DNA from: Asanoa sp. WMMD1127
GTDB lineage: Bacteria; Actinomycetota; Actinomycetes; Mycobacteriales; Micromonosporaceae
Direction of reading: 5' to 3'
Length of the DNA stretch: 64,000 nucleotides
NCBI RefSeq assembly: GCF_029626225.1
Contig: NZ_JARUBP010000001.1
Location: 6,262,001 to 6,326,000, forward strand
Part shown: positions 36,336 to 45,544 of the stretch, piece by piece
Position numbering within the stretch: position 1 is the stretch's first letter
Layout of the letters: every line of letters begins with the position of its first letter
Program-made: the position numbers and the translations under genes
The notes under the pieces: generated by a model
Database searches by the model: none
The model's input: only the letters and a program-made list of their open reading frames with translations
What the model was told of the DNA's origin: nothing

Positions 36336-36933
36336 TGCTCCCAGGCCCATCCCCGGCCGGTGCGGCAAAGGCCGTCCGCGTGACCTTCGTTCCGACCGGA
36401 CGACGGTTGGCTACCCCCGCCGGGCCGTTGTCTACTGGCCGCGCCTACCCCCTTGCCCTGACACCGGAATCGGCGAGCAATCGTTCGTGGCGGCCCGGTG
36501 CGCCGCCCCGCGCCGGCCGTCCCTCGCCCCGCTGGACCTGGCCGCCGCGGCTGCCGGATGGTCGCGGACCACCGGCCCCGCTCGGCCAGCGGGTGTGAGG
36601 GATGTGCGAACGACAGATCGCTTCCCGTTGTAGGACTCAACGACGGTACGCGGCAAACCCCCAGCCGTGTCAACCGTTGCGCGACACCGGATTCGGCGGC
36701 CCGGCGTGTCGCGGCCGGCGTGTTGGGAATGCCGGTCGATCGGCCGCCACGGATGCCCGATCAAGCCCCATCGACCACCGGATCATGCGTCCAAGCCCGG
36801 CCGATTTTGCATCGTGGAGGGTGATCCGCGTCCGCCGCCGACCGATGCGGATCACTCACGCGGCGAGGCGGCGATGGGGATGGCATAGGGCCCAGCAACC
36901 GAGTGGGACCGGCCGGCGTCGGTGGCGGGTTCG
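36336..36933. other. Gene-free region upstream of lnt
   Basis: About 600 bp with no coding sequence I can support on either strand; the open frames present have no recognisable motifs or start context. It contains an inverted repeat GTGATCCGC (36821-36829) / GCGGATCAC (36847-36855). It may be decayed sequence or hold an uncharacterised RNA. It is continued to the right by a 24-bp tandem repeat. Confidence 0.5.
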
Positions 36934-37053
36934 GCGCGCGTCGCGGTGGCGGATTGGGCGCGCGTCGCGGTGGCGGATTGGGCGCGCGTCGCGGTGGCGG
37001 ATTGGGCGCGCGGCGCGGTGGCGGATTGGGCGCGCGGCGCGGTGGCGGATTGG
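36934..37053. repeat. 24-bp minisatellite, five copies
   Basis: Five units start at 36934, 36958, 36982, 37006 and 37030, each GCGCGCG(T/G)CGCGGTGG followed by CGGATTGG. Copies 4 and 5 share one T-to-G change. Diverged units flank both sides. The unit is a multiple of three, so several frames stay open (for example an eight-residue ADWARVAV repeat), but none begins or ends like a protein. From 37076 to the mutL stop at 37267 I see only biased GC-rich sequence. Confidence 0.93.
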
Positions 37054-37266
37054 GCGCGCGGCGCGGAGGCGAGCTGCGCGCGCGGCCCGGATGCCGGTGC
37101 GCGCGGCCCGGAGGCGGTGCGCGCGGCCCGGAGGCCGGTGCGCGCGCGAGGCGGTCGACCAGATCGGAACCGCACCAACCGCCTTGCCGGCGGGGCGACG
37201 GTCGGGGCGCAGCGCGGCCGCTCCGCGGTCAGCGCCAGCAACGCGGCGATGCCGCGTGGCGGAGGG

Positions 37267-38757
37267 CTATGCCGCGGCTAGGTGGTGGTCCAGGAGGGCG
37301 CGGGCGGCGGCCGGGTGGTCGGCGGCGAGCAGGCCGGCGGCGGCGAGCACATAGGACGTGTCGATCACCGGGCGCGCGGCCCGGGGCACCGGCCAGCCGC
37401 CGGCGTAGTCCGTGAGGACCGCGTCGAGGACCTCCTTGCCCTCTCCTGCCGTGCCGTGCCGCAACACGCCGCCGGAGCCCACCAGGAGCCGCACGTCGCG
37501 CAGATCCCGCCCGGTCCTACCCGCGGGACCCCGGGCGTGCCTACGGACCGCCACGGTGGCCGCCAGGGCCGCGATTCGCCGGTCCATCGCCCGCTCCGCG
37601 GCGCTGTCCGGCACGAAACCCGGCGTCGCCGCCCGCATGGCTGCCGCGGCCTCCAACGCCGCCAGCTCTCCGGCCGTGCCCGCCAACGCCGCCAGTTCGC
37701 CGGCCGCGCCCGTAGCCGGCCGCGCCGACCCGTCGCCCTCCGACCGACCGCCCGCCGGCCCGCCGGCCCCCGGCCCGCGCGCTGCGCGCGCCACCGGCCC
37801 GCCGGATTCGCCGGCGTTAGGAAGGGTCCCTTGCGCTGCGGAACCCGATACGAAGGGGCCCTTGCTCACCAGGCGTTCGGTGGCGGCGGCGCGGATCACG
37901 TCGGGAGCGGTCCAGCGCATGCCGAGGTCGCCTTCGACCGTGCGGGAGCGCCACAGGGCGCCGGCTACGTCGTCGGTGCGGCCGTCGGGGGTCAGGACCG
38001 AGTAGACGTCCGTGGTGGCGCCGCCCACGTCGACGACGAGCAGGTCGCCGCCGATGTGGTCGGCGAGGGTCTCCACGCCGGTCAGGACCGCGTCCGGGGT
38101 CGCCGCCCGCACCAGCGACGGGAACCGCCGCCCCCGCGACAGTCGCTTCCCGCCGATCACGTGCGACAGGAACACCGACCGGATCGCCGCGCGGGCCGGC
38201 TCCGGCGCGAGCACCCCGATCCGGGGCAGCACGTTGTCGGTCGCCGTGACCGGGACCCCGGCCGAGCTCAGCAGCGCCGACAGCGACTCGCGGGCGTCGG
38301 CGTTCCCGGCCAGCACCACCGGCACCCGCCACCGCCCGCGGGCGAGCCGCGCGGCGTTGTGGGCCAGCACCGCGGCGTCACCGCCGTCGGTCCCGCCGAC
38401 CAGCAGCACCACGTCCGGCCGGGCCGCCCGCAGCGGCCCCAACGACGACAGCGGCCCCGTCGACACGTGCACGACCCGGGCGCCCGCCGACAGCCCCACC
38501 CGGTGCCCGGCCTGCGCCGTCACCAGCGACTCGTAGCCCACGACCGCCAGCCGCAGCCCGCCGCCGGCCGAGGAGCACACGTACCAGCGATCCTGCGGCA
38601 CGGAAAACCCAGCCGCCGCCGCGTCTAGGCCGTCAAGGACGTCGGTGGTCGCGGTCGTGGGGTGATCGGCCGCGCCGACGACCGCGCCGCCGTCGAGGTC
38701 GACGACGATCACCTTGGTGTACGTCGAGCCGACGTCGGCGCACAGCGCCAGCCTCAC
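37267..38757 (-). CDS. MutL/GlmL-type ASKHA protein, probable aminomutase reactivase
   Basis: This 496-residue protein of the MutL (glutamate mutase L) family has ASKHA ATPase motifs: [16 protein letters not shown] at the N-terminus and [16 protein letters not shown] near residue 245. Such proteins accompany B12-dependent mutases and are thought to reactivate them by exchanging damaged cobalamin; here the partner would be KamDE. GTG 38757 overlaps the kal stop. Oddly, residues about 295-385 are an alanine/glycine-rich insertion encoded by a palindromic repeat (37813-37865) and low-complexity DNA. Beyond it the family sequence resumes ([13 protein letters not shown]). It is last in the kdd operon. 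Confidence 0.83.
   Translation of the reverse strand: MRLALCADVGSTYTKVIVVDLDGGAVVGAADHPTTATTDVLDGLDAAAAGFSVPQDRWYVCSSAGGGLRLAVVGYESLVTAQAGHRVGLSAGARVVHVSTGPLSSLGPLRAARPDVVLLVGGTDGGDAAVLAHNAARLARGRWRVPVVLAGNADARESLSALLSSAGVPVTATDNVLPRIGVLAPEPARAAIRSVFLSHVIGGKRLSRGRRFPSLVRAATPDAVLTGVETLADHIGGDLLVVDVGGATTDVYSVLTPDGRTDDVAGALWRSRTVEGDLGMRWTAPDVIRAAATERLVSKGPFVSGSAAQGTLPNAGESGGPVARAARGPGAGGPAGGRSEGDGSARPATGAAGELAALAGTAGELAALEAAAAMRAATPGFVPDSAAERAMDRRIAALAATVAVRRHARGPAGRTGRDLRDVRLLVGSGGVLRHGTAGEGKEVLDAVLTDYAGGWPVPRAARPVIDTSYVLAAAGLLAADHPAAARALLDHHLAAA
37813..37865. repeat. REP-like palindromic element inside the mutL-type gene
   Basis: GGCGTTAGGAAGGGTCCCTT starts the element, and a second AAGGGGCCCTT lies at 37853-37863, giving two AAGGG-N-CCCTT palindromes 20 bp apart. 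I recall similar AAGGGGCCCTT elements dispersed between genes in Micromonospora and Salinispora. Here it is read in frame as part of the protein. Confidence 0.5.
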
Positions 38758-39125
38758 GACGCCGGCACGACCACGGTGCCAGTCGCGGTCGTCGCCACGA
38801 TCGGCGGGTCGAGCACCTCCGCCGCCGACTCGCCGTGCGACGGGCGGGACCGGCACACGACCCGGGCCTCGAACTCGATGCGCCGCGACCGCCGCCCGAC
38901 CGACACCACCGTGGCCGACACCTCGATCACGTCACCGGCCCGCACCGGCGCCCGGAACTGCACGTCGTCATAGGACGCGAACAGCCCCTCGTCGCCGTCC
39001 ATGACGATGCACACCTCGGTCGCCACGTCACCGAACAGCCCAAGGACGTACGCGCCGTCGACCAGGTTGCCGCCGTAATGGGCGTGCGAGTAGGGCACGT
39101 AGCGCCGGTGAGTGACCGTCGTCAT
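38754..39125 (-). CDS. kal: 3-aminobutyryl-CoA ammonia-lyase
   Basis: This 123-residue hotdog-fold enzyme contains [31 protein letters not shown] and [27 protein letters not shown], matching the Kal family, which eliminates ammonia from 3-aminobutyryl-CoA to give crotonyl-CoA in lysine degradation. The length is standard. ATG 39125 overlaps the kamE stop by 4 bp and its own stop overlaps the mutL-type start, so translation is coupled. Confidence 0.88.
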   Translation of the reverse strand: MTTVTHRRYVPYSHAHYGGNLVDGAYVLGLFGDVATEVCIVMDGDEGLFASYDDVQFRAPVRAGDVIEVSATVVSVGRRSRRIEFEARVVCRSRPSHGESAAEVLDPPIVATTATGTVVVPAS

Positions 39126-39853
39126 GCCGCCACCAACGCGTGCACCAGGTAGGACGCCACCTCGCCCGGTGTCGTGCCCCGCCCGAAGATCCGGTCCACG
39201 CCCAGCTCACCTGCCATCGTCTCGTCGAATCGCGGCCCGCCGACCACCAGCAGCGGCCGTTTGTCGGCCGGCAGCGCCTCCCGGAACGCCGCCGACATCT
39301 CCCGGGTGTTGTGCAGGTGCGCGTCGCGCTGGGTGACGACCTGCGAGACCAGCACCGCGTCGGCCTTCTCCCGCTGCGCGGCCGCCACGAGCTCCGGCAC
39401 CGTCACCTGCGCGCCGAGGTTGGTCACCTTCAGCTCCCGGTAATATTCCAGGCCCTTCTCGCCCGCGATGCCCTTGACGTTGAGGATCGCGTCGATGCCG
39501 ACCGTGTGCGCGTCGGTGCCGATGCAGGCGCCCACCACCGACAGCTTGCGCCGCAGCCGCCGCTTCACGACCGCGTTGACCTCCTTGGCCGACAGCAGCG
39601 GGTAGTCCCGCTCGACGACCTCGACCTTGGACAGGTCGACGAGGTGGTTGACCCGCCCGTACACGACGAAGAAGGTGAACCCGTCACCCATCTCCTTGGC
39701 GTGCACCAGCATCGCCGGGTCGAGGCCCATCTTGCCCGCGAGCTGCAGCGCCGCGCCCTCGGCCCGCTTGTCGTGCGGGACCGGCAGCGTGAACGAAAGC
39801 TGCACCATCCCGTCGCCGGTCGTGTCCCCGTAGGGACGGACGATGTCGCTCAC
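39122..39853 (-). CDS. kamE: Lysine 5,6-aminomutase beta subunit
   Basis: This 243-residue subunit has an N-terminal dimerisation domain and a Rossmann-like B12-binding domain with the base-off signature D114-x-H116-x2-G119 in [11 protein letters not shown]. The segment [20 protein letters not shown] should hold the PLP-binding lysine known for this subunit. With KamD it moves the terminal amino group of beta-lysine or D-lysine to carbon 5 using adenosylcobalamin and PLP. GTG 39853 overlaps the kamD stop. Confidence 0.93.
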   Translation of the reverse strand: MSDIVRPYGDTTGDGMVQLSFTLPVPHDKRAEGAALQLAGKMGLDPAMLVHAKEMGDGFTFFVVYGRVNHLVDLSKVEVVERDYPLLSAKEVNAVVKRRLRRKLSVVGACIGTDAHTVGIDAILNVKGIAGEKGLEYYRELKVTNLGAQVTVPELVAAAQREKADAVLVSQVVTQRDAHLHNTREMSAAFREALPADKRPLLVVGGPRFDETMAGELGVDRIFGRGTTPGEVASYLVHALVAA

Positions 39854-41409
39854 GACGCCTCCAACAGCGAGGTGGCCGGGTTGAAGTAGTCGTCGGCGTG
39901 CGCGGCCACCCCGTCGAGGCCCTTGCCCCGGTCGGCGGGCCGCTTCATGATCCCGAACGTGCCGTCGGCGATCGCCTTCAGCAACGTGTCGCTCTCGATC
40001 TTCTCCAGCAGCGTCACCGCCGACGCCAGGACCTGGTTGGCGCGCTGCTGGATGAACCCGCCCGGTGCCGGCACGAAGTCCTCGTGCAGCCCGCCGGCCG
40101 CGCCGAGGACGTAGCGGACGTTCTGGAGGGCGATGTCGCGGTCCGACAGCCACGGCGTGACCACGGCCTCGGTCATCATGCCGACCAGCAGGATGCCCTG
40201 CCCGGTCATCGTCCCGGCGAGGTTGAAGAACCCGTCGAGCAGGTTGCCGCGGAACACGTCGCCGGTCATGTGCTTGGTCGGCGGCATCCACTTCAGCGGC
40301 GCGTCCGGGAACAGCTCCCGGGCCAGCAGCGCGTGGGCGAGCTCCAGCCGGAACGACTCCGGCACGTCCGGGTTGATCTCGAACGCGTGCCCGAGCCCCA
40401 GCTGCCAGTCGGCTAGCCCGGCCTCGTGGGCGAAGAACTCGTTGAGCAGCTGCGACACCGTGACCGTGTGGGCCTCGTCGACGGCGTCGGCGGTGGTCAG
40501 GTAGTTGTCCTCGCCGGTGTTGATGATGATCCCGGCCCGGGCGTGCACCTGCCGCGAGAACCGCTGGTCGACGAACGTGCGGATCGGGTTGATGTCGCGG
40601 AACAGGATCCCGTACATCGAGTCGTTGAGCATCATGTCGAGCCGCTCGAGGCCCGCGAGGGTCGCCATCTCCGGCATGCACAGGCCCGACGCGTAGTTCG
40701 TCAACCGGACATATCGCCGAAGCTCCCGCGACGACTCGTCCAGCGCCGCGCGCATCAGCCGGAAGTTCTCCTGCGTCGCGTACGTCCCGGCGAAGCCCTC
40801 CCGGGTCGGCCCCTCCGGCACGTAGTCCAGCAGCGACTGCCCCGTCGACCGGATCACCGCGATCACGTCCGCGCCGGCCCGCGCCGCCGCCTGCGCCTGC
40901 GGGATGTCCTCGTAGATGTCGCCCGTCGCCACGATCAGATAGATCCACGGCCGCTGCTTCGGGTCGCCGAACCGCTTCACGAGCCGGTCCCGCTCGGCCC
41001 GCCGCCGGTCGATGGTCTTCAGACCCACGGCCGTCGCCCGCCGCGCCGCCGTCCGGGCCGCGGCCGCCTCCTTGCCCCTGGGTACGCCGAACCGGACGCT
41101 GCCCGCCGCCGCCTTCTGCGCCAGCAGCGTCAGGTCGCCCGCCGTCAGCCCCTCGTGCTGCAACGCCGCGAACACCGGCAACGCCACCCCGTGCTCCAGC
41201 CCGACCTCGCCGACGACCGCGTCGACCAGCCGGTTGACCCACGGGATCCCGTCCGGGTCGGCGCCGGTCACCCCGGCCAGCCGCAGCACCGCCCGCTCCA
41301 CCGACACCGTCGTGTGGCTGCGGGCCAGGTCCACGACCGGCTGCCCGGCCCGGCGGGCCAGCTCCCGGGCCCGGGTCACGAGCGCCGGATCGAGATCCAG
41401 CTTCGCCAT
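39850..41409 (-). CDS. kamD: Lysine 5,6-aminomutase alpha subunit
   Basis: This 519-residue TIM-barrel subunit begins MAKLDLDPALVTRARELARRAGQPVVDLARSHTTVSVERAVLRLAG. Conserved family segments are WIYLIVATGDIYEDIPQAQAAARAGADVIAVIRSTGQSLLDYVPEG, EMATLAGLERLDMMLNDSMYGILFRDINP and LKWMPPTKHMTGDVFRGNLLDGFFNLAGTMTGQ. The length matches clostridial KamD. ATG 41409 is one base after the amidohydrolase stop. It acts with KamE. Confidence 0.95.
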   Translation of the reverse strand: MAKLDLDPALVTRARELARRAGQPVVDLARSHTTVSVERAVLRLAGVTGADPDGIPWVNRLVDAVVGEVGLEHGVALPVFAALQHEGLTAGDLTLLAQKAAAGSVRFGVPRGKEAAAARTAARRATAVGLKTIDRRRAERDRLVKRFGDPKQRPWIYLIVATGDIYEDIPQAQAAARAGADVIAVIRSTGQSLLDYVPEGPTREGFAGTYATQENFRLMRAALDESSRELRRYVRLTNYASGLCMPEMATLAGLERLDMMLNDSMYGILFRDINPIRTFVDQRFSRQVHARAGIIINTGEDNYLTTADAVDEAHTVTVSQLLNEFFAHEAGLADWQLGLGHAFEINPDVPESFRLELAHALLARELFPDAPLKWMPPTKHMTGDVFRGNLLDGFFNLAGTMTGQGILLVGMMTEAVVTPWLSDRDIALQNVRYVLGAAGGLHEDFVPAPGGFIQQRANQVLASAVTLLEKIESDTLLKAIADGTFGIMKRPADRGKGLDGVAAHADDYFNPATSLLEAS

Positions 41410-41410
41410 C

Positions 41411-42967
41411 TCACTCCTCGAAGATCGTCACTCCGCGTACGACGGTGCGCAGGCACCGCGGCAGCGGCGTCGGGTCGTCCGGCCCCCGCTCCTCCGGGTT
41501 CGTCGACACCAGGTTCGGCAGGCCGCCCGTCACCCCGGCCGGCGTCTGCCACACGGCGAACGTGGCCGCCGCCCCCTTGGCCAGCACACCCTCGCCGTCG
41601 CGCTGGATCGACCGCCACGCCCCCTTGGTGTGGGCCGCGAACGCCGACCGCAGCGCCATCCGGTGCGCCGGGTTGAAGTGCGACATCGCCGCCCGCACCG
41701 AACCCCACGGGTCCAGCGGCGTCACCGGCGAGTCCGAGCCGAACGCCAGCGTCACGCCGACACCGTGCATCGCGCCCATCGGGTTCGACTCCATGGAGCG
41801 GGCGACGCCGAGGCGCTGCGCGTACATCTGCTTCGGGCCGCCCCACAGCCGGTCGAACGCGGGCTGCATGCTCGCCGTCAGGTTCAGCTCGACGAACGCC
41901 GCGATCATCGCCTTGTCGACCAGCTCCACGTGCTCCACCCGGTGCCGGGCCTGCCGGACCGCGTCGAGGCCGAGCAGCTTCGCCGCGCCCGCGAAACCTT
42001 CGAGGACCTCGTGCACCGCGGCGTCGCCGATCGCGTGGAAACCGCCCCGCATGCCGTGCTCGTGGCAGTCGACGATGTGGTCGCGGGCCTGCTCCGCCGA
42101 CACGTAGGAGAAGCCGTGGCCGCCACCGCCGAGGAACGGCTCCCGCAGGTACGCGGTCCGCGAGCCCAGCGCGCCGTCGGCGTAGAGGTCGCCGCCCGCG
42201 CCGACCGCCCCGAGCTCCTTGGCCTTGGCGGCGGCCATCAGCTCGCCCCACCAGCCGTAGACCTCGGGCAGCCCGTGCTCCGGGCCGGCCAGGGCGAGCA
42301 GGCCCGTGAAGTCCGCCTCGTTCGACGTGCCGGGGCCGCCGCACTCGTGGACGGCGGCGATGCCCAGCTGGGCGGCGCGGTGGAGGGCGGTCCGCTGGGC
42401 GTGGGCCCGCTGTTCCGGAGACAGGGAGCCGAGCGCGACCTCGCGTACCGCGTGGTGGGCTTCCTCCCGCACCCAACCCGTCTCCGAGAAACCGGGCTCG
42501 GCGGCCGCCCGGGGAGCCGCGGCCAGCAGCGCGCTCGACGCCAGCGCCGAGTGCACCGACGCCTGCGTCAGGTAGACCCGCCGGCCGCCGGCGACCCGGT
42601 CCAGGTCCTGCGCCGTCGGCGGGGTCTGCTCCGGCCACTTCGACTCGTCCCAGCCGTGCCCCATCACGATCGCGTCCGCCGCCTGCGTGGTCGCGTAGAG
42701 CGCCACCGCGTCGAGCAGCTCGCCCGCCGACGCGGCCGCGCTCAGGTCCAGGCCGCCGAGCACCAGGCCCGTGTCCGTGGCGTGCACGTGCGCGTCGACG
42801 AACGCCGGCGTGACCAGGGCGCCACCCAGGTCGACGATCGCGTCGGCGCGCGGGGCGTCGGCGGCCGGGCCCAGCCAGGCGATCCGGCCGTCCGCGACCA
42901 GCAGGGCGGTCGCCTGGGGCTCGGCCGGCGCGTAGAGGGCGCCGCCGGTGTAGAGCGTGGATTCCAT
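41411..42967 (-). CDS. Amidohydrolase (YtcJ/Amidohydro_3-like)
   Basis: This 518-residue metal-dependent amidohydrolase has HVH in VDAHVHATDTG near residue 60. Further metal or catalytic positions are in IAAVHECGGPG, GGFHAIGDAAVHEVLEG and LAFGSDSPVTPLDPW. The family hydrolyses exocyclic amides. It lies in the middle of the lysine operon (4 bp after kdd, 1 bp before kamD), where clostridial clusters carry kce instead; its substrate is unknown. ATG 42967. Confidence 0.87.
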   Translation of the reverse strand: MESTLYTGGALYAPAEPQATALLVADGRIAWLGPAADAPRADAIVDLGGALVTPAFVDAHVHATDTGLVLGGLDLSAAASAGELLDAVALYATTQAADAIVMGHGWDESKWPEQTPPTAQDLDRVAGGRRVYLTQASVHSALASSALLAAAPRAAAEPGFSETGWVREEAHHAVREVALGSLSPEQRAHAQRTALHRAAQLGIAAVHECGGPGTSNEADFTGLLALAGPEHGLPEVYGWWGELMAAAKAKELGAVGAGGDLYADGALGSRTAYLREPFLGGGGHGFSYVSAEQARDHIVDCHEHGMRGGFHAIGDAAVHEVLEGFAGAAKLLGLDAVRQARHRVEHVELVDKAMIAAFVELNLTASMQPAFDRLWGGPKQMYAQRLGVARSMESNPMGAMHGVGVTLAFGSDSPVTPLDPWGSVRAAMSHFNPAHRMALRSAFAAHTKGAWRSIQRDGEGVLAKGAAATFAVWQTPAGVTGGLPNLVSTNPEERGPDDPTPLPRCLRTVVRGVTIFEE

Positions 42968-42971
42968 GGGT

Positions 42972-43997
42972 TCAGTCTGCCCGCAGGCGCTGCTCGAAGA
43001 GGGTTCGAACGGCGGGCTCCGAGCGCAGCAGGTCCAGCGCGAACTCGGCGTGGCCGGGCACGTACCCGTTGCCGACCAGCATCGTCACGTCGGCGGCCAG
43101 GCCCTCGGCGCCCAACGCCGCCGCCGCGAAGCTCGTCGCCATCGAGAAGAAGATCACTGTGCCGCCGTCGTCGGTCGCCAGGATCGCCCCGTGCTCGCAG
43201 CCCGGCACGTCGACGCAGACCACGGTCACGTCGGCCGGCTTGCCCAGGGCACGGGTGACCGCCTCGGCCAGCGCCACCGGGTCACGGGCGTCCGCGATCG
43301 CCACCTCGTCGGCGATACCGGCTGCCCGCAGCCGGGCCGCCTCGTGCTGCGTCGGCACGATGCCGACCGTGCGACGCGCGCCGGCGCGGCGGGCAGCCGC
43401 GAGCGCGAGCGAACCGCTCTTGCCCGCACCGCCGAGCACCGCCACCGTGTCGCCGGTTTGGACCACCCGTTGCGTCAACGCCGGCGCGCCGCACACGTCG
43501 AGCACCGCCAGGGCGAGCTCGCCGGGCAGGTCGTCAGGGAGCTTGGCCACGATCGAACGGGCGAACAGGATCGCGTGGCCCTCGGCCGGGACCTGCTCGC
43601 TCGCGCCGTCCCAGCCCTTGAGGCCGTCGGTGATCCGCAACGGGGTCAACGTCAGCGACACCAGCGTGGCGACCCGGTCACCTTCCGTGAGACCTAGTGG
43701 AGACCGGACGCCGGCCGCCTCGACGACGCCGATCAGCATGCCGCCCGACCCCGTCACCGGGTTGTGCATCTTCCCGCGGCTCTCCACGATCCCCAGCACC
43801 TCGGCCCGGACCGCCTCGCCGTCACCGCCGTGCTTCTCGTGCAGCTGCCGGAAGCTCGCCGCGTCGAGATTGAGCCTTTCGACCCGAATCCGCACCTCGT
43901 TCGGCCCGATTTCGGGACGATTGTCCACACGCCACGCTGCCTGCGGCAGCACGCCGGCCGGCTCGACGACGCGGTGCAGACCGACGGGTGAGGTCAC
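42972..43997 (-). CDS. kdd: L-erythro-3,5-diaminohexanoate dehydrogenase
   Basis: This 341-residue oxidoreductase of the Kdd family begins VGLHRVVEPAGVLPQAAWRVDNRPEIGPNEVRIRVERLNLDAASFRQL and continues GKMHNPVTGSGGMLIGVVE. The nucleotide-binding AVLGGAGKSGSLALAAARRAGA is intact. It oxidatively deaminates 3,5-diaminohexanoate to 3-keto-5-aminohexanoate with NAD(P). GTG 43997 is the first codon of the reverse operon, divergent from kamA. Confidence 0.92.
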   Translation of the reverse strand: MTSPVGLHRVVEPAGVLPQAAWRVDNRPEIGPNEVRIRVERLNLDAASFRQLHEKHGGDGEAVRAEVLGIVESRGKMHNPVTGSGGMLIGVVEAAGVRSPLGLTEGDRVATLVSLTLTPLRITDGLKGWDGASEQVPAEGHAILFARSIVAKLPDDLPGELALAVLDVCGAPALTQRVVQTGDTVAVLGGAGKSGSLALAAARRAGARRTVGIVPTQHEAARLRAAGIADEVAIADARDPVALAEAVTRALGKPADVTVVCVDVPGCEHGAILATDDGGTVIFFSMATSFAAAALGAEGLAADVTMLVGNGYVPGHAEFALDLLRSEPAVRTLFEQRLRAD

Positions 43998-44026
43998 GGA
44001 GGCTCCTTGATCAAATCGGCGTGACA

Positions 44027-44068
44027 GGAAAACTTACGGCAGAATAGTTTGTGGACGAAAGATTTTCC
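44027..44068. promoter_or_regulatory. AT-rich control region between kdd and kamA
   Basis: The 125-bp gap is AT-rich and contains nested inverted repeats: GGAAAA (44027-44032) / TTTTCC (44063-44068), and AAACT (44030-44034) / AGTTT (44046-44050). It must contain the promoters of both divergent units; a lysine-responsive regulator site is plausible but unproven. No regulator gene is adjacent. Confidence 0.45.
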
Positions 44069-44122
44069 AGTAGCCTTCGCTCGCTGCGGTACACCCCCAC
44101 CGGCGGAAGAGGAGGAGCCCAC

Positions 44123-45499
44123 GTGACCGTCGACCTCGGCCCGCGGACCCCGTCAACGACTTCGACCGACCAGCCGTACGAGTACCAGAGGCGCCCTCTG
44201 GTCGAACCCGACTGGACCCGCTTCCCCGGCTGGCGGCACGTCACCCGCGACCAGTGGGAATCCGCCCAGTGGCAGCGCGTCAACTGCGTCAAGAACGTCA
44301 AGCAGCTGCAGGCCGTACTCGGTGACCTGGTCGGTGAGACCTTCTACAAGGACCTCGTCGAGGACCAGAAGGCCCTCGCGACCATGTCGATGCTCGTCAC
44401 GCCGCAGATGCTCAACACGATGATGCCCACCGGCGCCATGAGCACCGAGGCGTTCTACCTCGACCCCGTGCGGCGCTACATGATCCCCGTCGCCTCCGAC
44501 CGGCGCACCGACTGGCCGTCGCACCCCTACGCGTCACGGGACTCGCTGCACGAGCACGACATGTGGGTCGCCGAGGGCCTCACCCACCGCTACCCGACCA
44601 AGGTGCTCGCCGAGCTGCTCTCCACCTGCCCCCAGTACTGCGGGCACTGCACCCGGATGGACCTCGTCGGCAACTCCACGCCGGCCGTCGACAAGCTCAA
44701 GCTGACGCTCAAGCCGGTCGACCGGTATGCGGCGCACATCGACTACCTGAAAGCGCACCCCGGCGTACGCGACGTCGTGGTCTCGGGCGGCGACGTCGCC
44801 AACGTGCCGTGGCGCAACCTCGAGTCGTACCTCATGAGCCTGCTGTCCATCGAGACCGTCCGCGACATCCGGCTCGCCACCAAGGCCCTCATGGGGCTGC
44901 CGCAGCACTGGCTGCAGCCCGACGTGGTCGAAGGGCTCGAGCGGGTCGCCCGCACCGCCGCCCGGCGCGGCGTCAACCTGGCGATACACACCCATGTCAA
45001 CCACGTGCAGTCGCTGACCCCACTGGTTGCGCGCGCCGCCCAGACCGCCCTCGAGGTCGGCGTCCGCGACGTGCGCAACCAGGGCGTGCTCATGCGGGGC
45101 GTCAACGCCACCACCGCCGACCTGCTCGACCTGTGCTTCGCGCTGCAGGGCGAGGCCGGGATCCTGCCGTACTACTTCTACATGTGCGACATGATCCCCA
45201 ACGCCGAGCACTGGCGGGTGCCGGTCTGGCAGGCCCACCAGCTGCAGCACGACGTGATGGGCTACCTGCCCGGCTACGCCACCCCGCGGATCGTCTGCGA
45301 CGTGCCGTTCGTGGGAAAGCGGTGGGTGCACATGCTCACCGAGTACGACCGCGAGCGCGGAATCTCGTACTGGACCAAGAACTACCGCACGTCCATCGAG
45401 GCCGCCGACGGCGAGGCGCTCAGCAAGCGGTTCCCGTACTACGACCCGATCGACACCCTGCCCAAGTCGGGCCAGGACTGGTGGGCTTCGCAGGCATAG
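44123..45499 (+). CDS. kamA: Lysine 2,3-aminomutase (radical SAM)
   Basis: This 458-residue radical SAM enzyme converts L-lysine to beta-lysine using SAM, a 4Fe-4S cluster and PLP. The cluster motif is C169-x3-C173-x2-C176 (CPQYCGHC), followed by RMDLVGNSTPAVDKLKL; the GGD of the SAM site is in VVSGGDVANVPW, and the PLP lysine is expected further on. GTG 44123 follows a good AGGAGGAG; an upstream GTG at 44051 would add 24 weak residues. The CTRMD context differs from clostridial CTRRR, as in other actinobacterial copies. A strong terminator follows. Confidence 0.93.
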   Translation: MTVDLGPRTPSTTSTDQPYEYQRRPLVEPDWTRFPGWRHVTRDQWESAQWQRVNCVKNVKQLQAVLGDLVGETFYKDLVEDQKALATMSMLVTPQMLNTMMPTGAMSTEAFYLDPVRRYMIPVASDRRTDWPSHPYASRDSLHEHDMWVAEGLTHRYPTKVLAELLSTCPQYCGHCTRMDLVGNSTPAVDKLKLTLKPVDRYAAHIDYLKAHPGVRDVVVSGGDVANVPWRNLESYLMSLLSIETVRDIRLATKALMGLPQHWLQPDVVEGLERVARTAARRGVNLAIHTHVNHVQSLTPLVARAAQTALEVGVRDVRNQGVLMRGVNATTADLLDLCFALQGEAGILPYYFYMCDMIPNAEHWRVPVWQAHQLQHDVMGYLPGYATPRIVCDVPFVGKRWVHMLTEYDRERGISYWTKNYRTSIEAADGEALSKRFPYYDPIDTLPKSGQDWWASQA

Positions 45500-45500
45500 C

Positions 45501-45532
45501 GAAAGGGGCCCGCGTCGTTGCGGGCCCCTTTC
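45501..45532. terminator. Intrinsic terminator between kamA and csbD-like gene
   Basis: GAAAGGGGCCCGC (45501-45513) and GCGGGCCCCTTTC (45520-45532) pair perfectly over 13 bp with a 6-base loop, right after the kamA stop and before the convergent CsbD-like gene. A/U-rich ends suit both directions. Confidence 0.9.
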
Positions 45533-45544
45533 CGTTTGTGCCTC

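Noticed and set aside
36922-37281. Open frame encoding an eight-residue ADWARVAV repeat
   Set aside because: It is produced by the 24-bp tandem repeat; an opposite-strand frame is equally open, and neither end looks like a protein.
44051-44122. Longer start for kamA
   Set aside because: The added residues are unlike the family, and the good AGGAGGAG box belongs to GTG 44123.
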